64,000 bases of DNA from Candidatus Eisenbacteria bacterium. Lineage in GTDB: Bacteria > Eisenbacteria > RBG-16-71-46 > CAIMUX01 > JAHJDP01. Positions 1 to 8,907 of this stretch are shown here, in pieces. Under the pieces are notes generated by a model. The model saw only the letters and a list, made by a program, of their open reading frames with translations. It had not been told where the DNA came from and did not search any database. Location: positions 47,166 to 111,165 of the forward strand of contig JAHJDP010000118.1 in the NCBI GenBank assembly GCA_018831195.1, written 5' to 3'. Each line of letters opens with the position of its first letter. Positions within the stretch are counted from its first letter, which is position 1. A program made the translations under genes and the position numbers.

Positions 1-734
1 GTCACAAGGGCCCCGATGTTCCGGCGTCAAAAGTCTATGAGGTGAGCAAGCATGGGAATCTCTACTACTCCATGCAGGATAAATGGTCCTTTGATTCCGT
101 TCCGTGGATTCCGGGAAGGGATTTTATCGCGCCAACCTGCGCCACTTGTCATGTCTCCTTGCTCGCAACGGAAGATGGTGATGTTGTGGCCGAGAGAACC
201 CATCGGATGAATGACCGCCTGGCCTGGCGCCTGTTGGGCGTTCCCTACGCCCACCCGCATCCGATTTCCGCCAACACTTCAATTATACAAAACAAAGCGG
301 GTTTACCGCTGCCGACCGAGCTGACCGGCGAGCCGGTGGATGCTTTTCTCATCAGGGCGGAGGACATGCGGGAGAGAGCGGCCCGGATGAAGGGAATTTG
401 TGCCCCCTGCCACGCGGCCGGCTGGACAGATTCGCATTTCGCGCGCCTTGATAAGGCGATTGAGACAACAAACGCCATGACGCTGTCCGCGACTGAAATC
501 CTTCTTGCCGCCTGGAGCGGCGGTTATGCCAAGGGGCCGGCGCAAAGCGGCAATCCCTTTGATGAAGCGATCGAAAAGATGTGGACCGAGCAATGGCTCT
601 TCTATGCCAACTCCATCCGCTTTGCCTCCGCCATGGGAGGGGCCGATTACGGCACTTTTGCCAACGGCCGCTGGGCGCTCTCCAAGAACCTGCGGGAGAT
701 GCATGACTGGCTGATGTTGAGAAGCGGGGAGTGA
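1..734 (+). CDS. Multihaem c-type cytochrome, hydroxylamine-oxidoreductase-like (C-terminal part)
   Basis: The gene is cut by the left edge of the window. The first two bases complete a Cys codon and are followed by His-Lys-Gly, so a haem-binding CxxCH motif straddles the edge. The reading frame runs open from there, so the GTG at 42 is not the true start. Two complete haem motifs follow, CATCH (138-152) and CAPCH (399-413), then a helical C-terminal region without further cysteines. The stretches SKHGNLYY, PTCATCH and CAPCHAAGWTDSHF resemble the octahaem hydroxylamine oxidoreductase / nitrite reductase family of periplasmic enzymes. That suggests a role in nitrogen-compound redox chemistry. 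The direction of the reaction and the total haem count cannot be read from this fragment. The gene converges on the EamA gene with only four bases between stops. Confidence 0.8.
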   Translation, partial: HKGPDVPASKVYEVSKHGNLYYSMQDKWSFDSVPWIPGRDFIAPTCATCHVSLLATEDGDVVAERTHRMNDRLAWRLLGVPYAHPHPISANTSIIQNKAGLPLPTELTGEPVDAFLIRAEDMRERAARMKGICAPCHAAGWTDSHFARLDKAIETTNAMTLSATEILLAAWSGGYAKGPAQSGNPFDEAIEKMWTEQWLFYANSIRFASAMGGADYGTFANGRWALSKNLREMHDWLMLRSGE

Positions 735-738
735 CGAC

Positions 739-1698
739 TCAGGGTTCCGGCGTTTGAAGCGGCGGGATCTGATGCTTGGGATCGCTGCTGACCGCGGCCA
801 TTATTGATCCGCCGACAACCAGCAGGGCGCCGGCCAGGCTTATCGGACTCAGGTTCTCCGGCTCAATGACCTGAGGCCAAAGCGACGAAACGATCATCAT
901 CAAGAAAACGGTGAGAACAGGAACGGTCGCCAGGACGGCGCTGACGCGGGAGGCCTCCCAGTGTTCCAGCGCCTCGGCAAAACAGCCATAAGCGAAAAGT
1001 GTGTTTAACGCCGCAAAGATCAATAAGAAGACCTGCAGGGTGTTGAGGGTCGCAATCTGTCCAGGATGCGCCGCCGGAAAAAACGCGACCGCTCCGAAGA
1101 TATAGATCACAAGAAGGATCATTTCCGAGGAATAGCATCTCAGGAGCTGTTTTTGAGTAAGACCATAAACAGCCCACGCGATCGCCGCGGTGATAATCAA
1201 CAGAATGCCGATTGTATAATCCGTGAGGCCGCCAATGAGCAATGCCAGCCTTCCATTAAAGAACAGCCCCATGCCGGCGACAAAAACGAGCATCCCTGTC
1301 CACTGCAGGCGGACAAAGCGCTCACGATAGATAAAGACGCCGCCCAAAAGCATAAATCCGGGCGCCAATTGTATCACGACCTGTGCAATGCTCGGCGTCA
1401 GATGATCGAGACCGATAAGATAGATAATATAGTTGGCGCAAAGACAGAGACAGCAGACAATTATAAGCAGGAGAAGCAGACCCTTCGGACGCACGCTGCG
1501 GGCCCGGCGTCTTCGGGCGGCCAGATAGGCGGCGAGAAGTACGGCGGAAGCCAGAAAGCGGTACCAGGTGATCGTAATGGCATCCATCCCACCCAAAAGA
1601 GTCTTCAAGGCAATTGGAAGTGCGCCCCACAACAGAGCGGTGATAACGGACAGCAAAAAGCCGAGTTTCCACCGGCCGGAGGTTGTATGAAGAGTCAT
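739..1698 (-). CDS. EamA-family (DMT superfamily) transporter
   Basis: The 319-residue product has about ten hydrophobic helices in two EamA repeats. It opens with a helix beginning LGFLLSVITALLWGALPIAL, a typical EamA first helix with a WG pair, and a second repeat starts near ITAAIAWAVYGLTQ. EamA proteins are inner-membrane exporters of small metabolites, drugs or amino acids, and the substrate here cannot be inferred. Its ATG overlaps the stop of the upstream epimerase gene in an ATGA arrangement, so the two are probably translationally coupled. A second, unrelated EamA gene lies at 6186. The C-terminal tail after the last helix is short and hydrophilic. Confidence 0.88.
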   Translation of the reverse strand: MTLHTTSGRWKLGFLLSVITALLWGALPIALKTLLGGMDAITITWYRFLASAVLLAAYLAARRRRARSVRPKGLLLLLIIVCCLCLCANYIIYLIGLDHLTPSIAQVVIQLAPGFMLLGGVFIYRERFVRLQWTGMLVFVAGMGLFFNGRLALLIGGLTDYTIGILLIITAAIAWAVYGLTQKQLLRCYSSEMILLVIYIFGAVAFFPAAHPGQIATLNTLQVFLLIFAALNTLFAYGCFAEALEHWEASRVSAVLATVPVLTVFLMMIVSSLWPQVIEPENLSPISLAGALLVVGGSIMAAVSSDPKHQIPPLQTPEP

Positions 1699-2534
1699 TT
1701 TCTTGGTTTACCGGACCGCCAGGAATAGACCGGCTCCCAGCCCAAAATCTTCCGTGCCCGTTCGGTGCATATCAAAGACCGGTAGGGATCTTCTTTGTAT
1801 TCAATCCCCCCGCGCCAGGGAACGCCGGGGTGTATTTGTGAGACCAGCTCCCGGGTCGTCTTTTCCGCCGAAACGATGTCGGCCGCGCAAAGCAAGAAGG
1901 TCGCGTGGCCGGGGTCGGGGCATTCGAGGGCGCAAAGGGCGGCGCGGGCCACATCCCAGACATCAATAAAGGCGCCGTACTCCCAAAAGGGGGTCCATTC
2001 ATTCCGGGGATCCACCTCCATCCACTTCCTGATCTCCAGATACCGCGCCTCGTTGAATATTCCCGGCGGTCGCAGACATATGGTCGGTATCCCGGTCCGC
2101 GCAGTGAAGTGCTTGCACATTTCCTCGGAAAGTTTCTTTGATACGCCATACGGCGTCCCCGGGCTGCAGGGGTAGTCGTCATCTATCGGAAGATAGTCGG
2201 GGGCTTTCTCGCCGATAAAACATCCCAATGTATTCACGCTGCTGAGATAAACAATGCGCCTGACACCTTCGCATTCTGCGGCCCAGAGGACATTCCATGT
2301 CCCCAGAAGATTGACCTCGATGATCTCCGACGGATGGGCCTCCGGTTGCCCCGCCAGGGCCGCCGCGTGGATGACGGCATCGCACCCCCTCATCGCAATG
2401 CTCAATGCCTTCGGGTCGCGGATATCCTTTCCGCCGACTCGGTCGAAGCCGGCCACATCATAATTCCGGCCGCTCAGGGCCCGCTCAATCGCCGCCCCGG
2501 CAAGGCCGCGGTTTCCGGTCACAAGAATTTTCAT
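1695..2534 (-). CDS. NAD(P)-dependent epimerase/dehydratase (extended SDR family)
   Basis: The product (279 residues from the chosen start) begins MKILVTGNRGLAGAAIERAL, a Rossmann fold with the GxxGxxG-type nucleotide-binding glycines. It has the extended-SDR catalytic pair YGVSK (Tyr-x-x-x-Lys), preceded by YLSSVNTLG, which supplies the active-site Ser. These enzymes epimerise, dehydrate or reduce nucleotide sugars and related compounds; the substrate is not clear. I chose the internal ATG at 2534 because the glycine-rich motif follows at once. An upstream ATG at 2570 would add 12 residues with no family match. The gene is probably in one transcript with the EamA gene downstream (ATGA overlap) and the HATPase gene upstream (56-base gap). 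Confidence 0.87.
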   Translation of the reverse strand: MKILVTGNRGLAGAAIERALSGRNYDVAGFDRVGGKDIRDPKALSIAMRGCDAVIHAAALAGQPEAHPSEIIEVNLLGTWNVLWAAECEGVRRIVYLSSVNTLGCFIGEKAPDYLPIDDDYPCSPGTPYGVSKKLSEEMCKHFTARTGIPTICLRPPGIFNEARYLEIRKWMEVDPRNEWTPFWEYGAFIDVWDVARAALCALECPDPGHATFLLCAADIVSAEKTTRELVSQIHPGVPWRGGIEYKEDPYRSLICTERARKILGWEPVYSWRSGKPRK

Positions 2535-2590
2535 AAAGACTATCATGCGGCCCGCCCCGAAGGATGGCAATCCCGACGCCGGGCAAAGCT

Positions 2591-3259
2591 TTAAAAATCT
2601 TCCTTGTGGTTGACATCGCCGCCGCGCTGGTGCGGGAAGTTGGGGCGGTTTTCCATGACCCGGGCGGCCTCGGTTCGGCCGGCCAAGGTTGGCAGTATGA
2701 TCCTGATCGTGGTTTCCTCATCCGGTATGCTGTGTTTTATAAAAACTTTGCCGCCATAAGGCGCCAACACATCTCTGGCCGCATGGAGCCGTTTATTTTC
2801 ACCTATCTCAACGCCATCGATGGGAACGGATTGTTCAAAGATCCGCTCCCATGCTTCCTCCGGTAAGCCGGCGCCGGTGTCCTTTACATCAACACGGCAA
2901 TAATGTTCTTCTTTCTCAACCACAAATCTGATTTCCCGGATCGGCCGCTCTTTGATGGCGTCCAGCGCGTGGCCCAACACAAGATCGAGGCTCTTTTCAA
3001 GCACCTCCGCGGGGACGGCAACAGAAATAAAGAGATCGTCGCCGATGGTGAGATGCCCGCGTACCGCAAGCGTGTCGAACTCTCGCTTCCGTCGAGAAAG
3101 AATCGCTTCAAGAGCCGGGATCAACGGCGTTCCCGGGCGCTTCGGCCTTGGGTTCCCTCTGAAGGAAACCCGCGCGCGCCAGCTACTCCCTGTGGCAAGA
3201 AAAAAGAGGAATGCGATAAGCGCACCGCCTATCGCACCCAGGAAAAAGTCGCTTATCAC
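2591..3259 (-). CDS. Membrane-anchored lone HATPase-domain protein
   Basis: This 222-residue protein has one N-terminal membrane helix (about residues 5-23) and then a single GHKL ATPase-like domain. The G1 box is clear (DTGAGLPEEAWERIFE). The N box reads LGHALDAI, lacking the usual Asn, and the G2 lid (around GENKRLHAARDVL) is poorly preserved. No HisKA phospho-acceptor domain, PAS or receiver is present and no response regulator lies next to it. It may be a fragment of a kinase lineage, an anti-sigma-like regulator or a non-catalytic sensor. The final 25 residues, rich in His, Asn and Glu, are outside the domain. Minus-strand genes flank it at 56-66 bases, so it may share a transcript with the epimerase. 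Confidence 0.7.
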   Translation of the reverse strand: MISDFFLGAIGGALIAFLFFLATGSSWRARVSFRGNPRPKRPGTPLIPALEAILSRRKREFDTLAVRGHLTIGDDLFISVAVPAEVLEKSLDLVLGHALDAIKERPIREIRFVVEKEEHYCRVDVKDTGAGLPEEAWERIFEQSVPIDGVEIGENKRLHAARDVLAPYGGKVFIKHSIPDEETTIRIILPTLAGRTEAARVMENRPNFPHQRGGDVNHKEDF

Positions 3260-3325
3260 AAGTCTATCAAACGCCTCTCTGTGATGGGATGGCTGGGCCT
3301 CCCTACGACGGACGATTCGTACATG

Positions 3326-3829
3326 CTATTCATACATGCTCTTGATAAGGCCCCAGGTCGTATCTTTTTTATCGCCACCTACCCCGGAATTATTGAGGCA
3401 TCCGCTCTGCACATATCCGCCGAATCCGGCTGAGGTCAACAGGTCCCCGTGAACATCAACCTCGGCCTCCCCATAGAGAACGGTCCGGGTGTCATTCCAA
3501 ACACGCACCGTGTAGTGCCCCGGCTCAAAGCCGAATCCCCACATGTCGAGATCAAAGCAACACATACAATCACAGGGACCCATGGGGAGGGTTTCGGTCT
3601 CCAGGAAATCGACAGCAAACGGTTCGGGTGTTTCCATGGCAACGACAACGACGGCACAACAATTGTAAAAGGCGCCGGCGTGCTTCACCAAAATCGTATC
3701 GCCGACGGCCCACGCAAAAATCTGATCTTCACACTCCTCCTGGCTGCAAACCAAGGCCGGAGCAAGCGCGCCGACAAGAACAGAGCAGAGAACGACGGCG
3801 GCCGATCGAACAAGGAATTGTCTTTTCAT
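3326..3829 (-). CDS. Small secreted Cys-rich protein of unknown function
   Basis: The 167-residue product starts with a clear signal peptide (MKRQFLVRSAAVVLCSVLVGALAPALVCS). The ATG is preceded by AGGAGG at good spacing. The mature part is rich in Cys, with CEDQ, YNCC and a CDCMCC cluster around residues 95-105. It is predicted to be an all-beta domain, which is inference from the alternating hydrophobic pattern. The protein ends DTTWGLIKSMYE, similar to the ending of the next secreted protein upstream, and this may be a sorting or anchoring tail. I do not recognise the family. The gene lies on the same strand as, and 82 bases downstream of, the gene at 3912. Confidence 0.68.
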   Translation of the reverse strand: MKRQFLVRSAAVVLCSVLVGALAPALVCSQEECEDQIFAWAVGDTILVKHAGAFYNCCAVVVVAMETPEPFAVDFLETETLPMGPCDCMCCFDLDMWGFGFEPGHYTVRVWNDTRTVLYGEAEVDVHGDLLTSAGFGGYVQSGCLNNSGVGGDKKDTTWGLIKSMYE

Positions 3830-3911
3830 CGTTCACCTCCTATCCAGCCCATAACAAGTCTAGCCTTCACATCGGAAACTCGTCAAGTGTTGGGAGATTG
3901 GATGGCGCCAA

Positions 3912-4592
3912 CTACTTTCGATACGCCCACTTAACTTGGCTCCAGGTTCCCTCTTCACGCAAAATAGGCTCACCGCACGGGTTCTTCCCCGCCGCGGACC
4001 CAAAACCCATAACGCCGTATTCCTCGATTTCATCGGTTGCGTGGGCCGCGCCGCATTCGACAAACACGCCACCATGAACAGGGTGTTCGCCCAGGCCTAT
4101 TGTGCCATCACCATAGGCATAGATCCCAAAGTAATAGAGCGGCTGAATGGCGCCGTCATCGGCGCAGGACGGCGCATAAGAGACGGCTGTCCCCGTATTG
4201 GGCAACGGCCAACCATCCGATGGGATTTCAAGAATGGCGCTGCCGGGAGGAACGAACGGCCCGAAGGCTGCAACGTAAGTCCCCGCGGGATCATAGGGGC
4301 CCAATCCGAAAACACAGGTGTTATACTCCGGCGAGCTGCCGTCAGGGAAAACAGCCAGCACAATAAACCACTGAATGTTCGACCCGCCGCTGGTCCCGGT
4401 TGGCGACAACTCATCACAATGGCTGGGGATCTGCAACGCGCGGAACGGATCTCCCCCGGTGTCGACGACTCGGGAATCGGTATGAACGGCAAGAACCGAT
4501 CCCTCGTTGGGGCCTGCGCTTGAAGATGTCGCGAGAAAAGCTGAGAAAATTATTATAAACGCGGCGCACGAGACAATGGAGAGACGTCGCAT
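3912..4592 (-). CDS. Secreted protein of unknown function
   Basis: From the chosen ATG the product is 226 residues long. That ATG has AGGAGG five bases upstream and is followed directly by a signal peptide (MRRLSIVSCAAFIIIFSAFLATSSSA). A longer reading from 4688 would put 32 unlikely residues before it. The mature protein is rich in Gly, Pro, Asp and aromatics, with no recognised domain and several Cys that could form disulphides in the periplasm or outside. It ends GTWSQVKWAYRK, recalling TTWGLIKSMYE of the neighbouring secreted protein. No catalytic motif is visible. The two genes look like a small exoprotein pair that may be transcribed together. Confidence 0.68.
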   Translation of the reverse strand: MRRLSIVSCAAFIIIFSAFLATSSSAGPNEGSVLAVHTDSRVVDTGGDPFRALQIPSHCDELSPTGTSGGSNIQWFIVLAVFPDGSSPEYNTCVFGLGPYDPAGTYVAAFGPFVPPGSAILEIPSDGWPLPNTGTAVSYAPSCADDGAIQPLYYFGIYAYGDGTIGLGEHPVHGGVFVECGAAHATDEIEEYGVMGFGSAAGKNPCGEPILREEGTWSQVKWAYRK

Positions 4593-4920
4593 GGCATCCT
4601 CCTGGATATACCCGATAACAAATGTCTCATACCAACGATGTCCTCCCAACGAATGACTCCCAACGCTTCGATACCAAAAACCCGACATTAAACACTTAAC
4701 ATTGAATCAATAGAAAGTTCAACCCGAACGCCGCCCCGGCGGAGCCCGCCAATCCCCATCCTGGGGCATTCATCCCTCCACTCCTATCCTGATATAGAGT
4801 ATAGATTGTTTTGCCGGAACCGGCCGCGTCGGGTTGGGCCCCCGGAAACTGTCACAATACATTATCCCACAAAAAGTTAGATCCCGGGCGGGGCCCATTG
4901 ACGCCCTCTCCCACAGAACA
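4593..4920. other. Intergenic stretch, nothing recognised
   Basis: This 328-base gap separates the secreted-protein gene from the MFS gene, both on the minus strand. It contains the ribosome binding site of the secreted-protein gene at its left end. I see no other convincing coding frame, repeat or terminator hairpin. Confidence 0.6.
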
Positions 4921-6078
4921 CTAGACCTGTGTCTTGGGCCACCGCCTCATGGTGAGGAGCAGGGTGATGATGAGAACCGGCCAGATCGCTGAATATGTAT
5001 AGATATGCTGCAAGCCCAAAAGAGCCCGCAGGGGGCCGACACCAAAGGTGCCGCCGATCAATCCCATGGCGACCGAGGCCGAGAAGAGCGCGCTCACCTG
5101 TGGCGTGTGGTGGGGCAATTCCTCGGAGGCCAGACTCAGCAGCAGCGGGAACAAGGCGGAGCAAAAAAATCCGGCCAGGCCGAAGCGAAGCAGGGAGTCG
5201 ATCGCGCCATTGGATCCGGAAACAAGAACAAAGGATAGAGCCATGCCGGCGGCGAGGATCAGGGTGATCCAAAGCGGTTCAACACGGCGCACGATCACGG
5301 TGCTGAGCATCCGGCCGGCCATCATGGCAAACCAGAAACTCGAGAGGGCTCCGGCGGCAATCTCCAGGGGCAGGCCTTTGTTTTCCGACAGGAAGATAAC
5401 CGCCCAAGCGGTGAAGGTTCCCTCACCGATGCCGTAGATCAGAACGGTCGTTGACCGGGCCCAGAGACGGCCGGGAATGTGCAATCGCTCTTTGAAACCG
5501 TTGGGAATACGGGGCCATCCGACGACCGGTTTTTTCCCAGCGAAAACGGTAATCCCCAATATAATGACCGCCAGCCCGAGCGGCGCGGCAAACCAGACAT
5601 TCGCCCGCGCCGCGACAGCAATGATCATCGGCCAGAGGGCCGCGCCCACACCGATAACTCCGTGCAATGCCGTCAGGGCGCCGCTCCGCGCCCGGGGGAA
5701 ATTCTCAATCGCGCCGGTATTGAGGACGAGACCGATAAGACCTCCGCCGGGGCCGAATGCCGTCATGGCGAGGATCAACGTCGCCACCCCAAGATCCCTT
5801 CCCAGAAAGGGTGAGACAGCCATCAGGATCATCGATACGGCCAGGGAGATCTGCGCCCACCGAAAGAGCGCCTGCAGACTCCACCGCCGCAACAGAATCG
5901 GCGAGGCGAGCGCACTGACCGCGGCAAGGATGAGAACCGGCAGAAAGAGGGCGCCGTAAAGTGTATCGCCGATCTCCAACCGCTCTCGAAGAATCGTGCT
6001 GGAGGCCGGGAAGGTTACGATAACCCCGCCCGTCACCAGCGCGGCAAGGTATATTGTAACCACGGAGTGTTTTGACAT
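4921..6078 (-). CDS. Major facilitator superfamily transporter
   Basis: The product has about twelve hydrophobic helices in two halves joined by a basic loop near the middle (FKERLHIPGRLWARS), the usual MFS layout. The length (385 residues from this start) fits the family. I placed the start at the ATG at 6078, immediately before the first helix. An ATG at 6141 would add 21 residues (MGATSRKN...), and neither has a convincing Shine-Dalgarno sequence, so the start is uncertain. The substrate is unknown. The gene is divergent from the EamA gene at 6186, so the roughly 100 bases between them should hold both promoters. Confidence 0.82.
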   Translation of the reverse strand: MSKHSVVTIYLAALVTGGVIVTFPASSTILRERLEIGDTLYGALFLPVLILAAVSALASPILLRRWSLQALFRWAQISLAVSMILMAVSPFLGRDLGVATLILAMTAFGPGGGLIGLVLNTGAIENFPRARSGALTALHGVIGVGAALWPMIIAVAARANVWFAAPLGLAVIILGITVFAGKKPVVGWPRIPNGFKERLHIPGRLWARSTTVLIYGIGEGTFTAWAVIFLSENKGLPLEIAAGALSSFWFAMMAGRMLSTVIVRRVEPLWITLILAAGMALSFVLVSGSNGAIDSLLRFGLAGFFCSALFPLLLSLASEELPHHTPQVSALFSASVAMGLIGGTFGVGPLRALLGLQHIYTYSAIWPVLIITLLLTMRRWPKTQV

Positions 6079-6185
6079 AGCTTGAATTGACGCTGTCTGT
6101 CTTGACACAGAGATCGGATTCTTTCTGGAAGTTGCGCCCATGAGCGCTAAGCTTACACGGTCAGACAGGGAATGTGGAGATTTTC

Positions 6186-7058
6186 ATGAAGACCCAACAA
6201 AGGGCCTACGCCTATGCTCTCGTCGCCGTTGCCTTCTGGTCAACGGTCGCGACAGCCTTTAAAATTTCCCTCCGCCTCCTAACGCCGGCCCAATTGCTGC
6301 TTTACTCCTCGGCCATATCCACGCTCTGCCTCATCTCCGCCGTGCTGATTCAAAGAAAGGCGGCGCAGCTCTCCTTGTCGCGGGCGGGCGCCCTGCGGTC
6401 CCTTGCGACCGGTTTCATCAATCCCTTCTTTTACTATCTGATTCTGTTCAAGGCTTACTCATTGCTCCCCGGCCAGGAGGCTCAGCCGCTGAACTTCACC
6501 TGGGCGATCGCCATGGCCGTGCTCTCAATCCCACTGCTCAAGCAGAAAATCCGCCCCATGGGATTTCTCGCAATCCTCATCAGCTTCGCCGGGGTATACA
6601 TTATCTCCACCCGTGGAGATATCTTCTCTTTCCGCCCGACCAGTTCTCTCGGCGTTTCACTGGCTCTCGTTAGTTCGATCCTTTGGGCGCTCTATTGGAT
6701 ATACAATCTACGCGATCCGCGTGATGAGGTTATCAAGCTCTTCTGGGGTTTCCTCTTTGGAACATTGTTTATCTTGATCTATGTCCTGGCCGCCGGGGAA
6801 TGGGTCCATCCCTCCTCCTCGGCGCTGGCCGGCGCCGCCTACATCGGCCTCTTTGAAATGGGGATAACCTTTATCGTTTGGTTGAAGGCGCTCAAGCTGT
6901 CGCGGACAACGGCGCAGGTATCCAATCTCATTTTTCTGGCGCCTTTTGTATCGCTTGTTTTGCTGCACTTCATCGCCGGAGAGGATATTTTCCCGTCTTC
7001 CGTCGTCGGATTGGTGCTGATTGTCGCGGGGATATTGCTTCAACGCCGCTACGGATAG
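6186..7058 (+). CDS. EamA-family (DMT superfamily) transporter
   Basis: The 290-residue product has ten hydrophobic helices in two EamA repeats. The first begins YALVAVAFWSTVATAFKISL and the second begins LGVSLALVSSILWALYWIYN. It is an inner-membrane small-molecule exporter or importer of unknown substrate, only distantly similar by eye to the EamA protein at 739-1698. I chose the ATG at 6186, which has GGAG six bases upstream; an in-frame GTG four codons earlier is possible. Its stop lies 62 bases from the end of the convergent glnS gene. Confidence 0.85.
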   Translation: MKTQQRAYAYALVAVAFWSTVATAFKISLRLLTPAQLLLYSSAISTLCLISAVLIQRKAAQLSLSRAGALRSLATGFINPFFYYLILFKAYSLLPGQEAQPLNFTWAIAMAVLSIPLLKQKIRPMGFLAILISFAGVYIISTRGDIFSFRPTSSLGVSLALVSSILWALYWIYNLRDPRDEVIKLFWGFLFGTLFILIYVLAAGEWVHPSSSALAGAAYIGLFEMGITFIVWLKALKLSRTTAQVSNLIFLAPFVSLVLLHFIAGEDIFPSSVVGLVLIVAGILLQRRYG

Positions 7059-7119
7059 CCGCGCCGGCGTCTTTGTTAAGGCTCGTGGGCCGCCCGGCTT
7101 GGACGCCGGATGTTCCGTC

Positions 7120-8838
7120 CTATTTCTTCTGCCCCTGCTCAATCTTCGCCCAGCTGTCCCTCAAAGAGATCGTGCGGTTGAAAACGAGCTTTTCTGCGGT
7201 CGAATCTTTGTCCACGCAGAAATACCCATGGCGTATGAACTGGAACAGATCCCCCGGCTTGGTTCCCTGCAACGCCGGCTCAACCAGGCAGGATGATAAC
7301 ACGATCAGCGACGCGGGATTCAGATTCGCCGGAAATGTCTCGCCGTCTGGAACATCCTCTGGGTTTTCTTTGGTGAAGAGGTGGTCATACAGCCGCACCT
7401 CGGCGGGAACGGCGTGATCCGCCGAAACCCACTGTATGGTCCCCTTGACCTTTCGTCCGTCCTCCGACCAGCCGCCCCGTGTCGCCGGGTCATAGGTGCA
7501 ATGAAGCTCCTTGGCTACTCCGGTGGTCTCGTCCTTCACAACGCTGTCGCACGTAATGTAATAGGCGTGCTTGAGGCGGACTTCGCGTCCCACCGCGAGG
7601 CGAAAATACTTCTTCGGCGGATCGTCCCAGAAATCGTCCCTCTCAATATATATCTCGCGGGTAAAGGGAACCTTCCTTGTTCCCGCCGATTCATCTTCGG
7701 GATTATTCACGGCCTCTATCTCTTCGACCTGCCCCTCGGGATAATTGTCGATAACAACCTTTATGGGATCCAATACGGCCATGACGCGATGGGCCTTCTT
7801 GTTCAGCTCTTCCCGCAGCATATGCTCGAGCAGAGCGATATCGACAACACTATCGCGCTTGGCCACGCCAACCCTTTCACAAAAAGCCGGAATGACATTA
7901 GGCGGATATCCCCTTCGCCGCATCCCGACAAGGGTCAACAGGCGGGGATCGTCCCACCCATTGACATGCTTTCCCTCTACGAGGATACGAAGCTTCCGTT
8001 TGCTGAGAACGGTATAGGTCAGGTTGAGGCGCGCGAATTCATATTGGCGGGAGTGGAAGACCCCCAATTCATCCAGGTACCAGTCATAGAGCGGTCTGTG
8101 ATCCTCAAACTCCAACGAGCAGAGGGAATGGGTGATGCCCTCCATCGAATCGGACAGGCAGTGCGTAAAATCATACATCGGATAGATGCACCACTTGTCG
8201 CCCGTTCGGTGATGGTTGGCGCGGAGAATCCGGTAGATGACAGAATCGCGCATATTCAGGTTCCCGGATGACATATCGATCTTGGCCCGCAACACCCGCG
8301 ATCCGTCTGGGAACTCACCGGCCCTCATCCGGGAGAACAGATCGAGGTTTTCTTCGACGGGGCGGTTGCGATAGGGGCTTTCCCTCCCCGGCTTGGTCAG
8401 CGTTCCGCGGTACATTCTGATTTCATCGGCGCCAAGGTCGCAGACATAAGCTTTACCATCCCTGATCAACTGAACAGCATGATCATAGAGCTTTTCAAAG
8501 TAGTCGGATGCATAGTACAGACGATCTTCCCAATCAAAGCCGAGCCAGCGTATATCCTCCATGATGGCATCGACAAACTCTGTCTCTTCCTTGCTGGGAT
8601 TTGTGTCGTCGAAACGCAGATTGCATTTGCCGCCGAATTCTTTGGCCATCGTGAAATTGAGGCATATCGCCTTGGCGTGGCCGATATGGATATACCCATT
8701 CGGTTCCGGCGGAAAGCGGGTGTGGACGCGGCCGTCGTTTTTGTTATTTGCCAGATCTTCCTTGATGATCTCCCGAATGAAATGAGAACCTTGCGTTGAC
8801 TCCGGTGTTAAATCCGGCGTTGAGTTCGGCGTGGTCAT
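7120..8838 (-). CDS. glnS: Glutaminyl-tRNA synthetase
   Basis: The enzyme charges tRNA-Gln with glutamine in the cytoplasm. The 572-residue class I synthetase has the HIGH motif in [14 protein letters not shown] and a KMSKS-like VLSKRKL, followed by the C-terminal anticodon-binding beta-barrel. GlnRS-type features such as FRFDDTNP (here LRFDDTNP) and [12 protein letters not shown] [10 protein letters not shown] separate it from GltX. The length is normal. The ATG has GAAGGAG upstream. It lies 69 bases downstream of gltX on the same strand and is probably cotranscribed with it. Having a dedicated GlnRS means the cell need not rely on GatCAB transamidation for Gln-tRNA. Confidence 0.97.
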   Translation of the reverse strand: MTTPNSTPDLTPESTQGSHFIREIIKEDLANNKNDGRVHTRFPPEPNGYIHIGHAKAICLNFTMAKEFGGKCNLRFDDTNPSKEETEFVDAIMEDIRWLGFDWEDRLYYASDYFEKLYDHAVQLIRDGKAYVCDLGADEIRMYRGTLTKPGRESPYRNRPVEENLDLFSRMRAGEFPDGSRVLRAKIDMSSGNLNMRDSVIYRILRANHHRTGDKWCIYPMYDFTHCLSDSMEGITHSLCSLEFEDHRPLYDWYLDELGVFHSRQYEFARLNLTYTVLSKRKLRILVEGKHVNGWDDPRLLTLVGMRRRGYPPNVIPAFCERVGVAKRDSVVDIALLEHMLREELNKKAHRVMAVLDPIKVVIDNYPEGQVEEIEAVNNPEDESAGTRKVPFTREIYIERDDFWDDPPKKYFRLAVGREVRLKHAYYITCDSVVKDETTGVAKELHCTYDPATRGGWSEDGRKVKGTIQWVSADHAVPAEVRLYDHLFTKENPEDVPDGETFPANLNPASLIVLSSCLVEPALQGTKPGDLFQFIRHGYFCVDKDSTAEKLVFNRTISLRDSWAKIEQGQKK

Positions 8839-8907
8839 GGTGCCTGCTCCTTCTACAATAATTCTTCGTGATTCCCGCGTCTTTCAGGGTCTGGTTTCGG
8901 ATGATCG

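Noticed and set aside
1066..1728. A 220-codon open frame opposite the EamA gene
   Set aside because: It is antisense to a well-supported transporter and its product is low-complexity, rich in Lys, Gln and Arg with no fold or motif; a by-product of codon bias.
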